Below are positions 17,221-25,055 of a stretch of DNA of 64,000 nucleotides, piece after piece; position 1 is the stretch's first letter, and the number at the start of each line of letters is the position of its first letter. The position numbers and the translations under genes are program-made. The DNA is from an uncultured Eubacteriales bacterium (lineage in GTDB: Bacteria > Bacillota > Clostridia > Christensenellales > CAG-138), in contig UQYI01000012.1 in NCBI GenBank assembly GCA_900545265.1, forward strand, positions 9,722 through 73,721, written 5' to 3'. Under the pieces are notes generated by a model. That model saw nothing but the letters and a program-made list of their open reading frames with translations. It did not search any database and had not been told where the DNA came from.

Positions 17221-18084
17221 TTACTTACTCTTGACTTCGCCAGAGGCTTTGATGAATTTGGCCGCCATATAGCCTTTGGTTTTGGTGCCGGCTACCTTTA
17301 CATAATAGAAGTCGCCTTCCTTATAGTAAATGTAGACCTTCTTGTCCTTATAATATTCGCCGATGGCCTTGGCGTCCGTAGAGGGCTTTTCACGGATGGC
17401 CAGTTTGCTGGCGGTAATGGTGCCCAGCACGGTATCCTCCGGCTGGTCGGAAAGATCTTCCTTGGTATCCCCGGCGCCGATGGCTTTGGTAACCTTTACG
17501 AACTTCTTGGCCACATAGCCATACTTTTTGGCGGAATTGACTTTAACGAAGTAGAAGTCTCCGTCCGTGGTATACAGGGTCAGTTCCGTGCCCCGCTTCA
17601 TATTCTGGATAACGATGGGGGTCTTGGTGCTGGGCCCTTGACGCAGATTTACATCATTGCCGGAAAGCTCCCCGGCGCCGGCTTCCTTGACCATGGCGTT
17701 GGTGGGCTTTTTCAGGGCTTTGGGGTCTTCTTTCAGGCCCTCTGCCGTGGGAGAAGGAGAGGGTGTAACAGATGCGGGGGTAGCCGTGCCGGTGCCCAGG
17801 GTACCGGAAACATCCGGACTTGCACCGGCCGCGCCGCTGACGTTGGGCGTTATGATGGGCAGCAGCCCGCCGGAAGTGGAGCTGGGCAAAGGCGTGCTGG
17901 CGGGTTCCGCCGTGGGGGTAGCCGTAGCCGTGGGCGAGGGCAGATCCACCGCTCCTTCCTTACCGCTGCAGGCACCGAAGCAGTTGGTCACGGAAAGCAG
18001 GATGATCAGCGCTATAAGCAGGATCACCGCCGCCCCGATGGTAATATAGCCCTGAGGCGTGATCTTATATTTCTTCCTTGCCAA
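17221..18084 (-). CDS. membrane-anchored protein with two SH3b domains
   Basis: The 287-residue protein has one N-terminal membrane helix (about 13-33), a long Ser/Thr/Pro-rich linker of external character (about 45-125) and two SH3b-like repeats (about 140-200 and 215-280). The repeats share NLRQGPSTKTP/AIREKPSTDAK starts and GYVAKKFVKV/GYMAAKFIKA ends. Such domains usually bind cell-wall components. The start is TTG at 18084 with AGGAGG 8 bases upstream. No enzymatic domain is present. It diverges from the hydrogenase operon; no functional link is evident. Confidence 0.8.
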   Translation of the reverse strand: MARKKYKITPQGYITIGAAVILLIALIILLSVTNCFGACSGKEGAVDLPSPTATATPTAEPASTPLPSSTSGGLLPIITPNVSGAAGASPDVSGTLGTGTATPASVTPSPSPTAEGLKEDPKALKKPTNAMVKEAGAGELSGNDVNLRQGPSTKTPIVIQNMKRGTELTLYTTDGDFYFVKVNSAKKYGYVAKKFVKVTKAIGAGDTKEDLSDQPEDTVLGTITASKLAIREKPSTDAKAIGEYYKDKKVYIYYKEGDFYYVKVAGTKTKGYMAAKFIKASGEVKSK

Positions 18085-18281
18085 AAGGGTATCCTCCTAG
18101 TATTCAGATGATTTCTGATGCCATTATACTACCCCCGCCGCCACGATGCAAAGCCATTCTTGCGGAAGATTTGTATCTTTTTCATAAACTTCGCTTCATA
18201 TCCATCGGAAAAAAGAAACATATCCTGCAAATACTTCCAAAACGTACAAAAAACAGGCAAAATGCAGTAGATTTTTGAAAA

Positions 18282-18299
18282 TGTATGTGATACCATACA
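18282..18299. promoter_or_regulatory. inverted repeat upstream of the hydrogenase operon
   Basis: TGTATG (18282-18287) and CATACA (18294-18299) form a 6-base-spaced inverted repeat next to a TTGAAA box (18275-18280), 55 bases before hydC. It may be an operator. It does not match the Rex consensus, the usual redox regulator. Confidence 0.4.
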
Positions 18300-18353
18300 A
18301 AATAGAGAAAGTCGGATTACCGCAAAAGGTTTCATATATTAAAGGAGGAAAAC

Positions 18354-18848
18354 ATGAACATGCACAAGTCCACCATCCCCTTCCGGGATACGCCGGAACA
18401 GCAGGCAAAGCTAGAGGCTGCCATTCTGGAGCACAAGGATCAGCCCGGCGCATTGATGCCGGTCATGCAGCAGGCTCAGGAGATCTACGGTTACCTGCCC
18501 ATCGAAGTGCAGGCTATGATCGCCGAAGGGCTGGGCTGCTCTCTGGAGCAGGTGTACGGCGTCTCCACCTTTTATGCCTGGTTCAACCTGGAACCCAAGG
18601 GGCAGCACCTTATCCGGGTCTGTCTGGGTACCGCCTGCTATGTCAAGGGGGCGCAGGATGTGCTGGATGAACTGGCCCGCCAGTTGAACATAGAGCCCGG
18701 GCACACCACGGCCGATGGCCGTTTCACGCTGGAAGCCACCCGCTGCCTGGGCTGCTGCGGTCTGGCCCCGGTCATTACCATAGACGATCAGGTCTACGGC
18801 CGGCTGACCACCGCCGATATCAAGGGCATTCTGGAGCAGTATCAATAA
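18354..18848 (+). CDS. hydC: NAD(P)H hydrogenase subunit HydC (NuoE-like)
   Basis: This 164-residue thioredoxin-like [2Fe-2S] subunit corresponds to NuoE/HndA. The four cluster cysteines are in VCLGTACYVKGA (C-x4-C) and RCLGCCGLAP (C-x3-C). In trimeric [FeFe] hydrogenases it works with HydB and HydA to couple NADH and ferredoxin to hydrogen, by electron bifurcation in studied cases. AAAGGAGG precedes the ATG. It is the first gene of a ten-gene, same-strand operon that ends with hydB and hydA, with accessory genes inserted between. Confidence 0.9.
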   Translation: MNMHKSTIPFRDTPEQQAKLEAAILEHKDQPGALMPVMQQAQEIYGYLPIEVQAMIAEGLGCSLEQVYGVSTFYAWFNLEPKGQHLIRVCLGTACYVKGAQDVLDELARQLNIEPGHTTADGRFTLEATRCLGCCGLAPVITIDDQVYGRLTTADIKGILEQYQ

Positions 18849-18942
18849 CCCTTCTCCCGCACCCCCGGCAAAAACACCCCCCTGAAGGACAAAGAGCGCA
18901 ACCGTGTGCGCCCCGCCCGGGCATGGGCGAAAAAGGAGTGGC

Positions 18943-19281
18943 ATGACGATCAGAGAAATGGCCCGGCTTACCATGGCCCGGGTCTGCGCCGGAGAGGAAC
19001 TGCTGGAGGAGCAGGTGGATTCCGCCTTTTCCAGCGACATGATGAGCGATGTACTGGCCTATGCCAAGGATCAGCCGGTGCTGCTGACGGGGCTGAACAA
19101 CCCCCAGGCCGTGCGCACGGCCCTGATGCTGGATATGCGCTGCGTAATCTTTGTCCGGGGCAAGGACCCGGCGGAGGCGGTGGTGGATCTGGCCCGGCAA
19201 AGCGGCATTGCGTTGCTGGCAACACCCTTGACCATGTACGAGGCCGGCGGGCGGCTGTATGCCGCCGGGCTCCACAGATAA
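18943..19281 (+). CDS. DRTGG domain protein
   Basis: The 112-residue protein matches the small stand-alone DRTGG domain, with strands like QPVLLTGLNNPQAVRTALMLDMRCVIFVRG and the IALLATPLTMYEAGGRLYAAGL ending. The domain occurs next to CBS or phosphotransacetylase domains and in hydrogenase loci; its ligand is not established. The ATG at 18943 has AAAGGAG before it. A second, divergent copy is encoded at 21224. Together with the HATPase-like proteins it suggests a signalling role for this insert, which is inference. Confidence 0.75.
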   Translation: MTIREMARLTMARVCAGEELLEEQVDSAFSSDMMSDVLAYAKDQPVLLTGLNNPQAVRTALMLDMRCVIFVRGKDPAEAVVDLARQSGIALLATPLTMYEAGGRLYAAGLHR

Positions 19282-19285
19282 GTCC

Positions 19286-19708
19286 ATGAGCGAACCGCTG
19301 CAGTTTCATTACGATGTGGCCGGAGGCGATTTTTCCTCTGCGGGGGAGGCCTCCGTCCAGGTAAAAAAGCTCCTTCGGAAGATGGGCTTCCCTCCGGAAC
19401 TGATCCGGCGGATATCCATCGCTATGTATGAGGGAGAGATCAACATGGTCATCCACGCCAACGGCGGCGTTGCCGACGTGTATGTGGACGACGAACAGGT
19501 TCTTGTCCGTCTGGAGGATACGGGGCCGGGCATTGCCGACGTGGAGGCTGCCATGCAGGAGGGCTTTTCCACCGCCAAGGACAATGTGCGCACCTTGGGC
19601 TTCGGAGCGGGCATGGGCCTGCCCAACATGAAGCGCTATTCCGACGGGATGGATATCCATACCGTGGTAGGCCAGGGAACCAGCATCACGCTGCGCTTCC
19701 GCTGCTAA
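19286..19708 (+). CDS. RsbW/SpoIIAB-like HATPase (anti-sigma-factor-type)
   Basis: The 140-residue protein has the GHKL ATP-binding motifs: an N-box EGEINMVIHA (about 50-59), the G1 box LEDTGPGI (about 76-83) and the G2 box LGFGAGMGLPNMKRYSD. This is the architecture of serine kinases that act as anti-sigma factors. No sigma factor or anti-anti-sigma gene lies in the operon, so its partner is unknown. It starts 4 bases after the DRTGG stop and precedes the sensory-type hydrogenase gene. Confidence 0.8.
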   Translation: MSEPLQFHYDVAGGDFSSAGEASVQVKKLLRKMGFPPELIRRISIAMYEGEINMVIHANGGVADVYVDDEQVLVRLEDTGPGIADVEAAMQEGFSTAKDNVRTLGFGAGMGLPNMKRYSDGMDIHTVVGQGTSITLRFRC

Positions 19709-19750
19709 GGCCCGCAGGGCGCCGGGCGGCGGCAGGAGAAAAGGAGGCTT

Positions 19751-21046
19751 ATGGGATTCAAACATTCCGTTCTTCTGGATGCAGACAAGTGCAAGGGCTG
19801 CACCCACTGCCTGCGGCGCTGCCCTACGGAGGCCATCCGGGTGCGGGAGGGCCGGGCCCTCATCGACGACACCAGCTGCATCGACTGCGGGGAGTGCATC
19901 CGGGTATGCCCCTACAAGGCCAAAAAGGCGGTGACGGACCGGCTTGGGGATCTGGACGGGAGCAAGCATCTGATTGCCCTGCCGGCCCCCAGCCTCTTTG
20001 GGCAGGTGCAGAACCTGGAGGACGGGGACTATGTGCTTCAGGGCCTGCTGGATATGGGCTTTGACGATGTGTTCGAGGTATCCAAGGCCGCCGAGCTTAT
20101 CACCGAGCAGACCCGGCGGTTCATGAAGGATCCCCGGGCGGTGTATCCGCTGATCAGCTCCGCCTGCCCGGTCATCGTCCGGCTCATCGCCCTGCGCTTC
20201 CCCAGCCTCAGCCGCCATGTGGTGCCGGTGATGCCCCCCATAGAGCTGGCGGGGCTTATGGCCCGGGAGGAGGCCCTTAAAAAGCATCCGCAGCTGCGGG
20301 ACGAGGATATCCGCACGGTGTTTATCTCCCCCTGCCCGGCCAAAAACAGCTGGATCAAGAACCTGGAGGAGGGGCAGCCCCGGCAGTATGTGGACTATGT
20401 AATCTCCATGAGCGAGGTATACTTCCCCCTGATAGAGGCCATGGATCCCCACAAGATCCCCCAGCGCATCAGCGAAAGCGGCATGGTGGGCATGGGCTGG
20501 GCCGTTTCTGGAGGGGAGGGTTCCGCCCTGATGAACGACAGGTATCTGGCGGCGGACGGCATAGAAAACGTCATCCGGGTGCTGGACAGCATAGAGAACG
20601 GCAACATCAGCGGCGTAGATTTTATCGAGCTGCTGGCCTGCGCAGGGGGCTGCGTAGGCGGCGTGCTGACGGTGGAGGATCCCTACATCGCCAAGGGGCG
20701 GCTCCAGACCCTCCGCCGGTATATGCCCGTGACCAGGAACCACCTGCCCCCGGGGACGGGCCCCGTGCCGGAGGAGTGCCTGACGGTGCGGGCGGACGCC
20801 TTCAGGAGCGTATCGGCCCTGAACGAAAGTCGCCGGGAGTCCATCCGCATGATGATGGAGATAGAACGGATCCTTCAGGAGCTGCCCAGTCTGGACTGCG
20901 GCTCCTGCGGCGCCCCCACCTGCCGGGCCTTTGCCGAAGATGTGGTGCTGGGGCGGACGGATATAAACGAGTGCATCTTCCGTATGCGGGAGCGGCTGAA
21001 GCAGCTTATGGAGGAACACTCCCGGCCTGAGGAGCCAGGCGTATAG
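19751..21046 (+). CDS. putative sensory [FeFe] hydrogenase (HydS-like)
   Basis: The 431-residue protein has two [4Fe-4S] motifs at the N terminus (CKGCTHCLRRC and CIDCGECIRVC), an H-cluster domain, and a C-terminal four-Cys Fe-S motif (CGSCGAPTC then C, about 386-410). The H-cluster motifs are divergent: L1 is SSACP instead of TSCCP, L2 is SPCPAK and L3 is CAGGCVGG. All four cluster-ligand cysteines seem kept, but the Cys used for proton transfer in active enzymes is Ala. The same change is known from HydS (group C) enzymes thought to sense H2. There is no PAS domain. It sits between HATPase and DRTGG genes. Confidence 0.8.
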   Translation: MGFKHSVLLDADKCKGCTHCLRRCPTEAIRVREGRALIDDTSCIDCGECIRVCPYKAKKAVTDRLGDLDGSKHLIALPAPSLFGQVQNLEDGDYVLQGLLDMGFDDVFEVSKAAELITEQTRRFMKDPRAVYPLISSACPVIVRLIALRFPSLSRHVVPVMPPIELAGLMAREEALKKHPQLRDEDIRTVFISPCPAKNSWIKNLEEGQPRQYVDYVISMSEVYFPLIEAMDPHKIPQRISESGMVGMGWAVSGGEGSALMNDRYLAADGIENVIRVLDSIENGNISGVDFIELLACAGGCVGGVLTVEDPYIAKGRLQTLRRYMPVTRNHLPPGTGPVPEECLTVRADAFRSVSALNESRRESIRMMMEIERILQELPSLDCGSCGAPTCRAFAEDVVLGRTDINECIFRMRERLKQLMEEHSRPEEPGV

Positions 21047-21135
21047 AAGCGGCCCAACGCAGAGGCAGGAGTGCCGCCCGGCCCGGAGAGCGAAGCCTTC
21101 CCGGCCCGGTGCAGGGCGTATGAGACAGCCCCGTC

Positions 21136-21220
21136 CCTGCCGGGCCTTTGCCCGGGATGCGACGCCGGGGCGGACGGATATACCCCCTGAGGGGGAGCGA
21201 CGAAGGGAGGAGCATTCCCG
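21136..21220 (+). pseudogene. remnant duplicate of the HydS-like C-terminal segment
   Basis: Bases 21136-21182 match 20919-20965, within the HydS-like gene, at about 40 of 47 positions. In the matching frame it reads CRAFARD..GRTDI and, further on, EEHSRS, against CRAFAED..GRTDI and EEHSRP in the gene. The Cys-rich part and some 30 bases are lost, so it cannot encode the Fe-S motif. It fills the gap before the second DRTGG gene and supplies that gene's GGGAGG ribosome binding site. Confidence 0.6.
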
Positions 21221-21223
21221 GTC

Positions 21224-21553
21224 ATGACGGTTTGCGAGCTGAAAGAAAAGCTGTCCCTTACCGTGTTCTGGGAGGGAGATGGAGACAGGGAGATCACCGG
21301 CGGCTACGCCGGGGATCTGCTGAGCTGGGTCATGGGCCGCTGCCGGGAGGGGGATTGCTGGATCACCATCATGTCCAACCGGAACGTGGCCGCCGTCGCC
21401 CAGCTGACAGACTGCGCCCTGGTGATACTCAGCGAAGGGGTTCGGCCGGATCCGGATGCGCTGGAGGCCTTCAAAACCCGGGGCATGAACCTGCTGGGCT
21501 CCCGGGCGGATACCTTTTCCCTGTGCAGGGCGGTGGGAGAGCTGCTGGCATGA
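21224..21553 (+). CDS. second DRTGG domain protein
   Basis: The 109-residue protein shows the DRTGG-type pattern: a DREITGGYAGDLLSWVMG start that keeps the name-giving residues, ITIMSNRNVAAVAQLTDCALVILSEG in the middle and the RGMNLLGS ending. GGGAGGAG precedes the ATG. Its stop overlaps the PHP gene start (ATGA), implying coupled translation. It is more like the stand-alone DRTGG proteins of hydrogenase operons than the first copy at 18943. Ligand and role are unknown. Confidence 0.75.
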   Translation: MTVCELKEKLSLTVFWEGDGDREITGGYAGDLLSWVMGRCREGDCWITIMSNRNVAAVAQLTDCALVILSEGVRPDPDALEAFKTRGMNLLGSRADTFSLCRAVGELLA

Positions 21554-22266
21554 GCCTGTTCAGGGCGGAGCTGCATATACATTCCTGCCTGTCCCCCTGT
21601 GCCGACGAGGATATGACCCCCTGCAACCTGGCGGGCATGGCCAGCCTGGAGGGGATAGGGATCGCCGCATTGACGGATCACAACACCGCCGCCAACTGCC
21701 CGGCCTTTTTTGAGGCCTGCCACCGGTACGGCATCACGCCCCTGGGGGGGATGGAGCTGACCACGGCGGAGGATATCCATCTGATCTGCCTGTTCCCCAC
21801 CCTGGAGCAGACCGCCGCCTTTGACCGGGCGGTGCGCCGGGTGCGGATGCAGGCTCTCAACCGGCCCCATATCTTTGGCCGCCAGCTTTGGATGGGCCCC
21901 GGCGACCAGCTTTTGGGGGAGGATCCCTGGTTTTTGCCCGCCGCCACCGCCTGGACGCTGGAGGAGGGGGTGCGGCAGGCCCGGAAGCTGGGGGGCGTAT
22001 GCTACCCGGCCCACATCGACCGGGAGGCCAACGGCCTGTTGGCCATACTGGGCGGCTTTCCCCAGGCCCCGGAATTTTCCACCGTGGAACTGCGGGAGGG
22101 GAAGCACCGGCCCCTGGCCCGGGGGCGGCGCATGGTCACGGCCTCCGACGCCCACAGGCTGTGGGAGATAGGGGCAAGCGGGTTCTCCCTGTATCTGCCG
22201 GCCCATCCTGGAGAGCATACAAGGATCACCGGCGCCCTGCTGAAGTATCTGGAGGGGAAGGAATGA
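21550..22266 (+). CDS. PHP domain phosphoesterase
   Basis: The 238-residue protein has the PHP metal motifs: AELHIHSCLSPCADEDM (about 6-22), LTDHNTAANCPAF (about 41-53), GGMELTTAEDIHLICLF, YPAHIDREANG and a C-terminal TASDAHRLWEIG. These supply the His and Asp residues of a trinuclear metal site, so it is likely an active phosphoesterase. Substrates of stand-alone PHP proteins vary (nucleotides, histidinol phosphate, AMP). It overlaps both neighbours by four bases. In this operon a role in signalling or nucleotide turnover is possible but unproved. Confidence 0.83.
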   Translation: MSLFRAELHIHSCLSPCADEDMTPCNLAGMASLEGIGIAALTDHNTAANCPAFFEACHRYGITPLGGMELTTAEDIHLICLFPTLEQTAAFDRAVRRVRMQALNRPHIFGRQLWMGPGDQLLGEDPWFLPAATAWTLEEGVRQARKLGGVCYPAHIDREANGLLAILGGFPQAPEFSTVELREGKHRPLARGRRMVTASDAHRLWEIGASGFSLYLPAHPGEHTRITGALLKYLEGKE

Positions 22267-22826
22267 AGGAGCTTTCGCTGAATATCCTGGATATCGCCCA
22301 GAACTCCCTGGCCGCCGGAGCCGGGCATATCCGCATAGAGCTGGAGGAGACGGAAAAGACCCTGTCCATCGCCATCGGGGACGACGGCTGGGGCATGGAC
22401 GAAGCCTTTTTGAAAACCGTGACGGATCCCTTTTCCACCAGCCGTACCACCAGGAAGGTGGGACTGGGGCTGCCCTTGTTTAAGATGGCGGCGGAGCAGA
22501 CCGGGGGATGGCTGCATATCGCCTCCCGGACGCCGGAGCAGGCCCCGGAGGCTCACGGCACCCTGGTCACGACGCTGTTCCATAAGGAGCATATGGATTT
22601 TACCCCTCTGGGGGATATGGTTTCCACCCTGACGCTGCTGCTGCAGGGGACCCCGGAGGTGGATATACACTTTTCCCATACCCTGAACGGCGGGGAGGTT
22701 TCCCTGGATACCGGGCAGATGCGGGAGGTGCTGGGGCCGGATATCCCGCTGAACAGCCCGGAGGTACTCGGCTGGGTAAAGGAAAGCCTGCTGGAAGGGT
22801 ATCGGGCCCTGGGGTACGTTTTCTGA
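22263..22826 (+). CDS. HATPase-like protein (histidine-kinase-type ATP-binding domain)
   Basis: The 187-residue protein carries a GHKL fold: the N-box LNILDIAQNSLAAGAGHI (about 6-23), the G1 box IGDDGWGMD (about 38-46), the F-box region TDPFSTSRTTRKVGLGLPLFKMAAEQTGG and the G3-type GTLVTTLF. There is no DHp or sensor part, so it is not a complete histidine kinase. It is coupled to the PHP gene by an ATGA overlap. Similar orphan ATPases occur in clostridial hydrogenase loci, but their target is unknown. Confidence 0.8.
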   Translation: MKELSLNILDIAQNSLAAGAGHIRIELEETEKTLSIAIGDDGWGMDEAFLKTVTDPFSTSRTTRKVGLGLPLFKMAAEQTGGWLHIASRTPEQAPEAHGTLVTTLFHKEHMDFTPLGDMVSTLTLLLQGTPEVDIHFSHTLNGGEVSLDTGQMREVLGPDIPLNSPEVLGWVKESLLEGYRALGYVF

Positions 22827-22864
22827 TATACATCAACCTATACATTTTGGAAAGGAGCATTACT

Positions 22865-23233
22865 ATGAAATCTCTTCAGGAACTGGCGGAAATCCGTAAC
22901 AGGATGAAGAATAAGGTCGCACTTCGGGAGGAAAGCGGAGAGATCCGCATCGTGGTGGGCATGGCCACCTGCGGGATTGCCGCCGGCGCCCGGCCGGTGC
23001 TCAACGCCCTTGTGGAGGAGGTGGAAAAGCAGCAGGCCGGCAACGCCACCGTGTATCAAACGGGCTGCATCGGCCTTTGCCGCTACGAGCCCATTGTGGA
23101 GGTCTTTGAGGGCGGCAAGGAAAGAGTCACCTATGTGCGCGTTACCCCGGATATGGCGGCGCGCATCGTAAAGGAGCATATCAAGGGCGGCCAGCCCGTT
23201 ATGGAATACACCATCGGAGCGGTGGAAAAATAA
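22865..23233 (+). CDS. (2Fe-2S) ferredoxin-like protein
   Basis: The 122-residue thioredoxin-fold ferredoxin has cluster Cys in MATCGIAAGA (Cys at about residue 36) and YQTGCIGLCRYEP (two Cys). It resembles the N-terminal domain of HydB and probably carries electrons within the hydrogenase complex, or supports it. An AAAGGAG site precedes the ATG at 22865. It lies 16 bases before hydB. Only three of the usual four Cys were picked out, so cluster content is uncertain. Confidence 0.78.
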   Translation: MKSLQELAEIRNRMKNKVALREESGEIRIVVGMATCGIAAGARPVLNALVEEVEKQQAGNATVYQTGCIGLCRYEPIVEVFEGGKERVTYVRVTPDMAARIVKEHIKGGQPVMEYTIGAVEK

Positions 23234-23249
23234 GCGGAGGAAGTAAGGA

Positions 23250-25043
23250 ATGATTCGTACTCAAGTCATGATTTGCGGCGGAACCGGCTGCACCTCATCC
23301 AACAGCCCCCTGATCGCCGAGGCCATGGAGCGGGAGATCCTGGAAAAGGGCCTTGAAAACGAGGTCAAGGTGGTTCGCACCGGCTGCTTCGGCTTGTGCG
23401 CCATGGGCCCGGTGGTCATCGTGTATCCGGACGGTACCTTCTACAGCCTGGTGAAGCCGGAGGACGTGCCCGAGATCGTAGAAGAGCATCTGCTCAAGGG
23501 CCGCCCGGTGGAGCGTCTGGTTCATAAGGACATTGTAGAGGGCAAGGCCGTAGAGGTGGAGGGCCTCCATGATATCGGCTTCTACAAGCCCCAGCTGCGG
23601 GTAGCCCTGCGGAACTGCGGCCTTATCGATCCGGAAAACATCGAAGAATACATCGCCATGGACGGCTACCGGGCGCTGGGCAAGGTCCTTACGGAAATGA
23701 CCCCCGAACAGGTCATTGAAGAGATCACCGCTTCCGGCCTTCGGGGCAGGGGCGGCGCAGGCTTCCCTACGGGCAAAAAGTGGCTGTTTGCTTCCTTTAA
23801 CAAGACCCCCCACAAGTATGTGGTGTGCAATGCAGACGAGGGAGACCCCGGCGCTTTCATGGATCGTTCCGTGCTGGAAGGGGATCCCCATGCGGTGCTG
23901 GAAGCCATGTGTATTGCGGGCTATGCCATCAATGCCCATCAGGGCTATATCTATGTGCGGGCGGAATACCCCATCGCCGTGCACCGGCTGCAGGTCGCCA
24001 TTAAGCAGGCCCGGGAGCTCGGCCTGCTGGGCGAGGATATCTTCGGCACGGGCTTCAGCTTTGATATCGATGTGCGTCTGGGCGCCGGCGCTTTTGTCTG
24101 CGGCGAGGAGACGGCGCTGCTCACCAGCATCGAGGGCAACCGGGGCGAGCCCAAGACCAAGCCCCCCTTCCCCGCCAACAAGGGGCTTTTCGGTCAGCCG
24201 ACCATCATCAACAACGTAGAGACGCTGGCCAACATCCCCCAGATCATCCTCAAGGGCGCCGGCTGGTTCGCTTCCATGGGTACTGAGGATTCCAAGGGCA
24301 CCAAGGTTTTTGCCCTGGGCGGTAAGATTGTCAACACCGGCCTGGTGGAAGTGCCTCTGGGCACCACCCTGCGGCAGATCATCTATGATATCGGCGGCGG
24401 TATTCCCGGCGGAAAGCAGTTCAAGGCCGTGCAGACAGGCGGCCCCTCCGGCGGATGCATCCCGGCTCAGTATCTGGATGTGCCCATTGATTACGGCAAT
24501 CTGCAGAAGATCGGCGCCATGATGGGCTCCGGCGGTATGATCGTTATGGACGAATCCACCTGTATGGTGGACGTGGCCCGGTTCTTCCTGGATTTCACCG
24601 TAGACGAAAGCTGCGGCAAGTGCACCGCCTGCCGTATCGGCACCCGGCGGCTGCTGGAAATGCTGGATAAGATCACCAGCGGCAACGGCACGCTGGAGGA
24701 TCTGGACAAGATGGAGGAGCTGTGCCATTACATCCAGAAGAATTCCCTTTGCGCTTTGGGGCAGACGGCGCCTAACCCCGTCCTCTCCACGCTGAAATAT
24801 TTCCGGGACGAATATGTGGCCCATGTGGTGGATAAGCGCTGCCCCGCCGGGGTGTGCAAAAAGCTTATGCGCTACACCATAGAAGAAAGCAAGTGCAAGG
24901 GCTGCACCGCCTGCGCCCGCAAGTGCCCCGTAGGGGCCATCTCCGGCCGGGTACGGGAACCCCACTTCATCGACCCCGTCAAGTGCATCAAGTGCGGGGC
25001 CTGCATGGAGACCTGCCGCTTCGGCGCCATCGTGAAGAAGTAA
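23250..25043 (+). CDS. hydB: NADH-binding hydrogenase subunit HydB (NuoF-like)
   Basis: The 597-residue flavoprotein has an N-terminal [2Fe-2S] thioredoxin-like domain (CGGTGCTSS and RTGCFGLC), an FMN/NADH domain (GLRGRGGAGFPTGKKW, about 165-180; CNADEGDPGAFMDR), an SLBB region, a [4Fe-4S] motif SCGKCTACRIGTRRLLEML, and a C-terminal two-cluster ferredoxin domain (CKGCTACARKC and CIKCGACMETC). In trimeric hydrogenases it oxidises or reduces NAD(H) and is central to bifurcation with ferredoxin. hydA follows 12 bases downstream. Confidence 0.93.
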   Translation: MIRTQVMICGGTGCTSSNSPLIAEAMEREILEKGLENEVKVVRTGCFGLCAMGPVVIVYPDGTFYSLVKPEDVPEIVEEHLLKGRPVERLVHKDIVEGKAVEVEGLHDIGFYKPQLRVALRNCGLIDPENIEEYIAMDGYRALGKVLTEMTPEQVIEEITASGLRGRGGAGFPTGKKWLFASFNKTPHKYVVCNADEGDPGAFMDRSVLEGDPHAVLEAMCIAGYAINAHQGYIYVRAEYPIAVHRLQVAIKQARELGLLGEDIFGTGFSFDIDVRLGAGAFVCGEETALLTSIEGNRGEPKTKPPFPANKGLFGQPTIINNVETLANIPQIILKGAGWFASMGTEDSKGTKVFALGGKIVNTGLVEVPLGTTLRQIIYDIGGGIPGGKQFKAVQTGGPSGGCIPAQYLDVPIDYGNLQKIGAMMGSGGMIVMDESTCMVDVARFFLDFTVDESCGKCTACRIGTRRLLEMLDKITSGNGTLEDLDKMEELCHYIQKNSLCALGQTAPNPVLSTLKYFRDEYVAHVVDKRCPAGVCKKLMRYTIEESKCKGCTACARKCPVGAISGRVREPHFIDPVKCIKCGACMETCRFGAIVKK

Positions 25044-25055
25044 GAGGAGGCTACA

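Noticed and set aside
18906..19289. Alternative frame over the first DRTGG gene
   Set aside because: Its composition is Gly/Arg-rich and non-protein-like; the DRTGG frame has a ribosome binding site and domain match.
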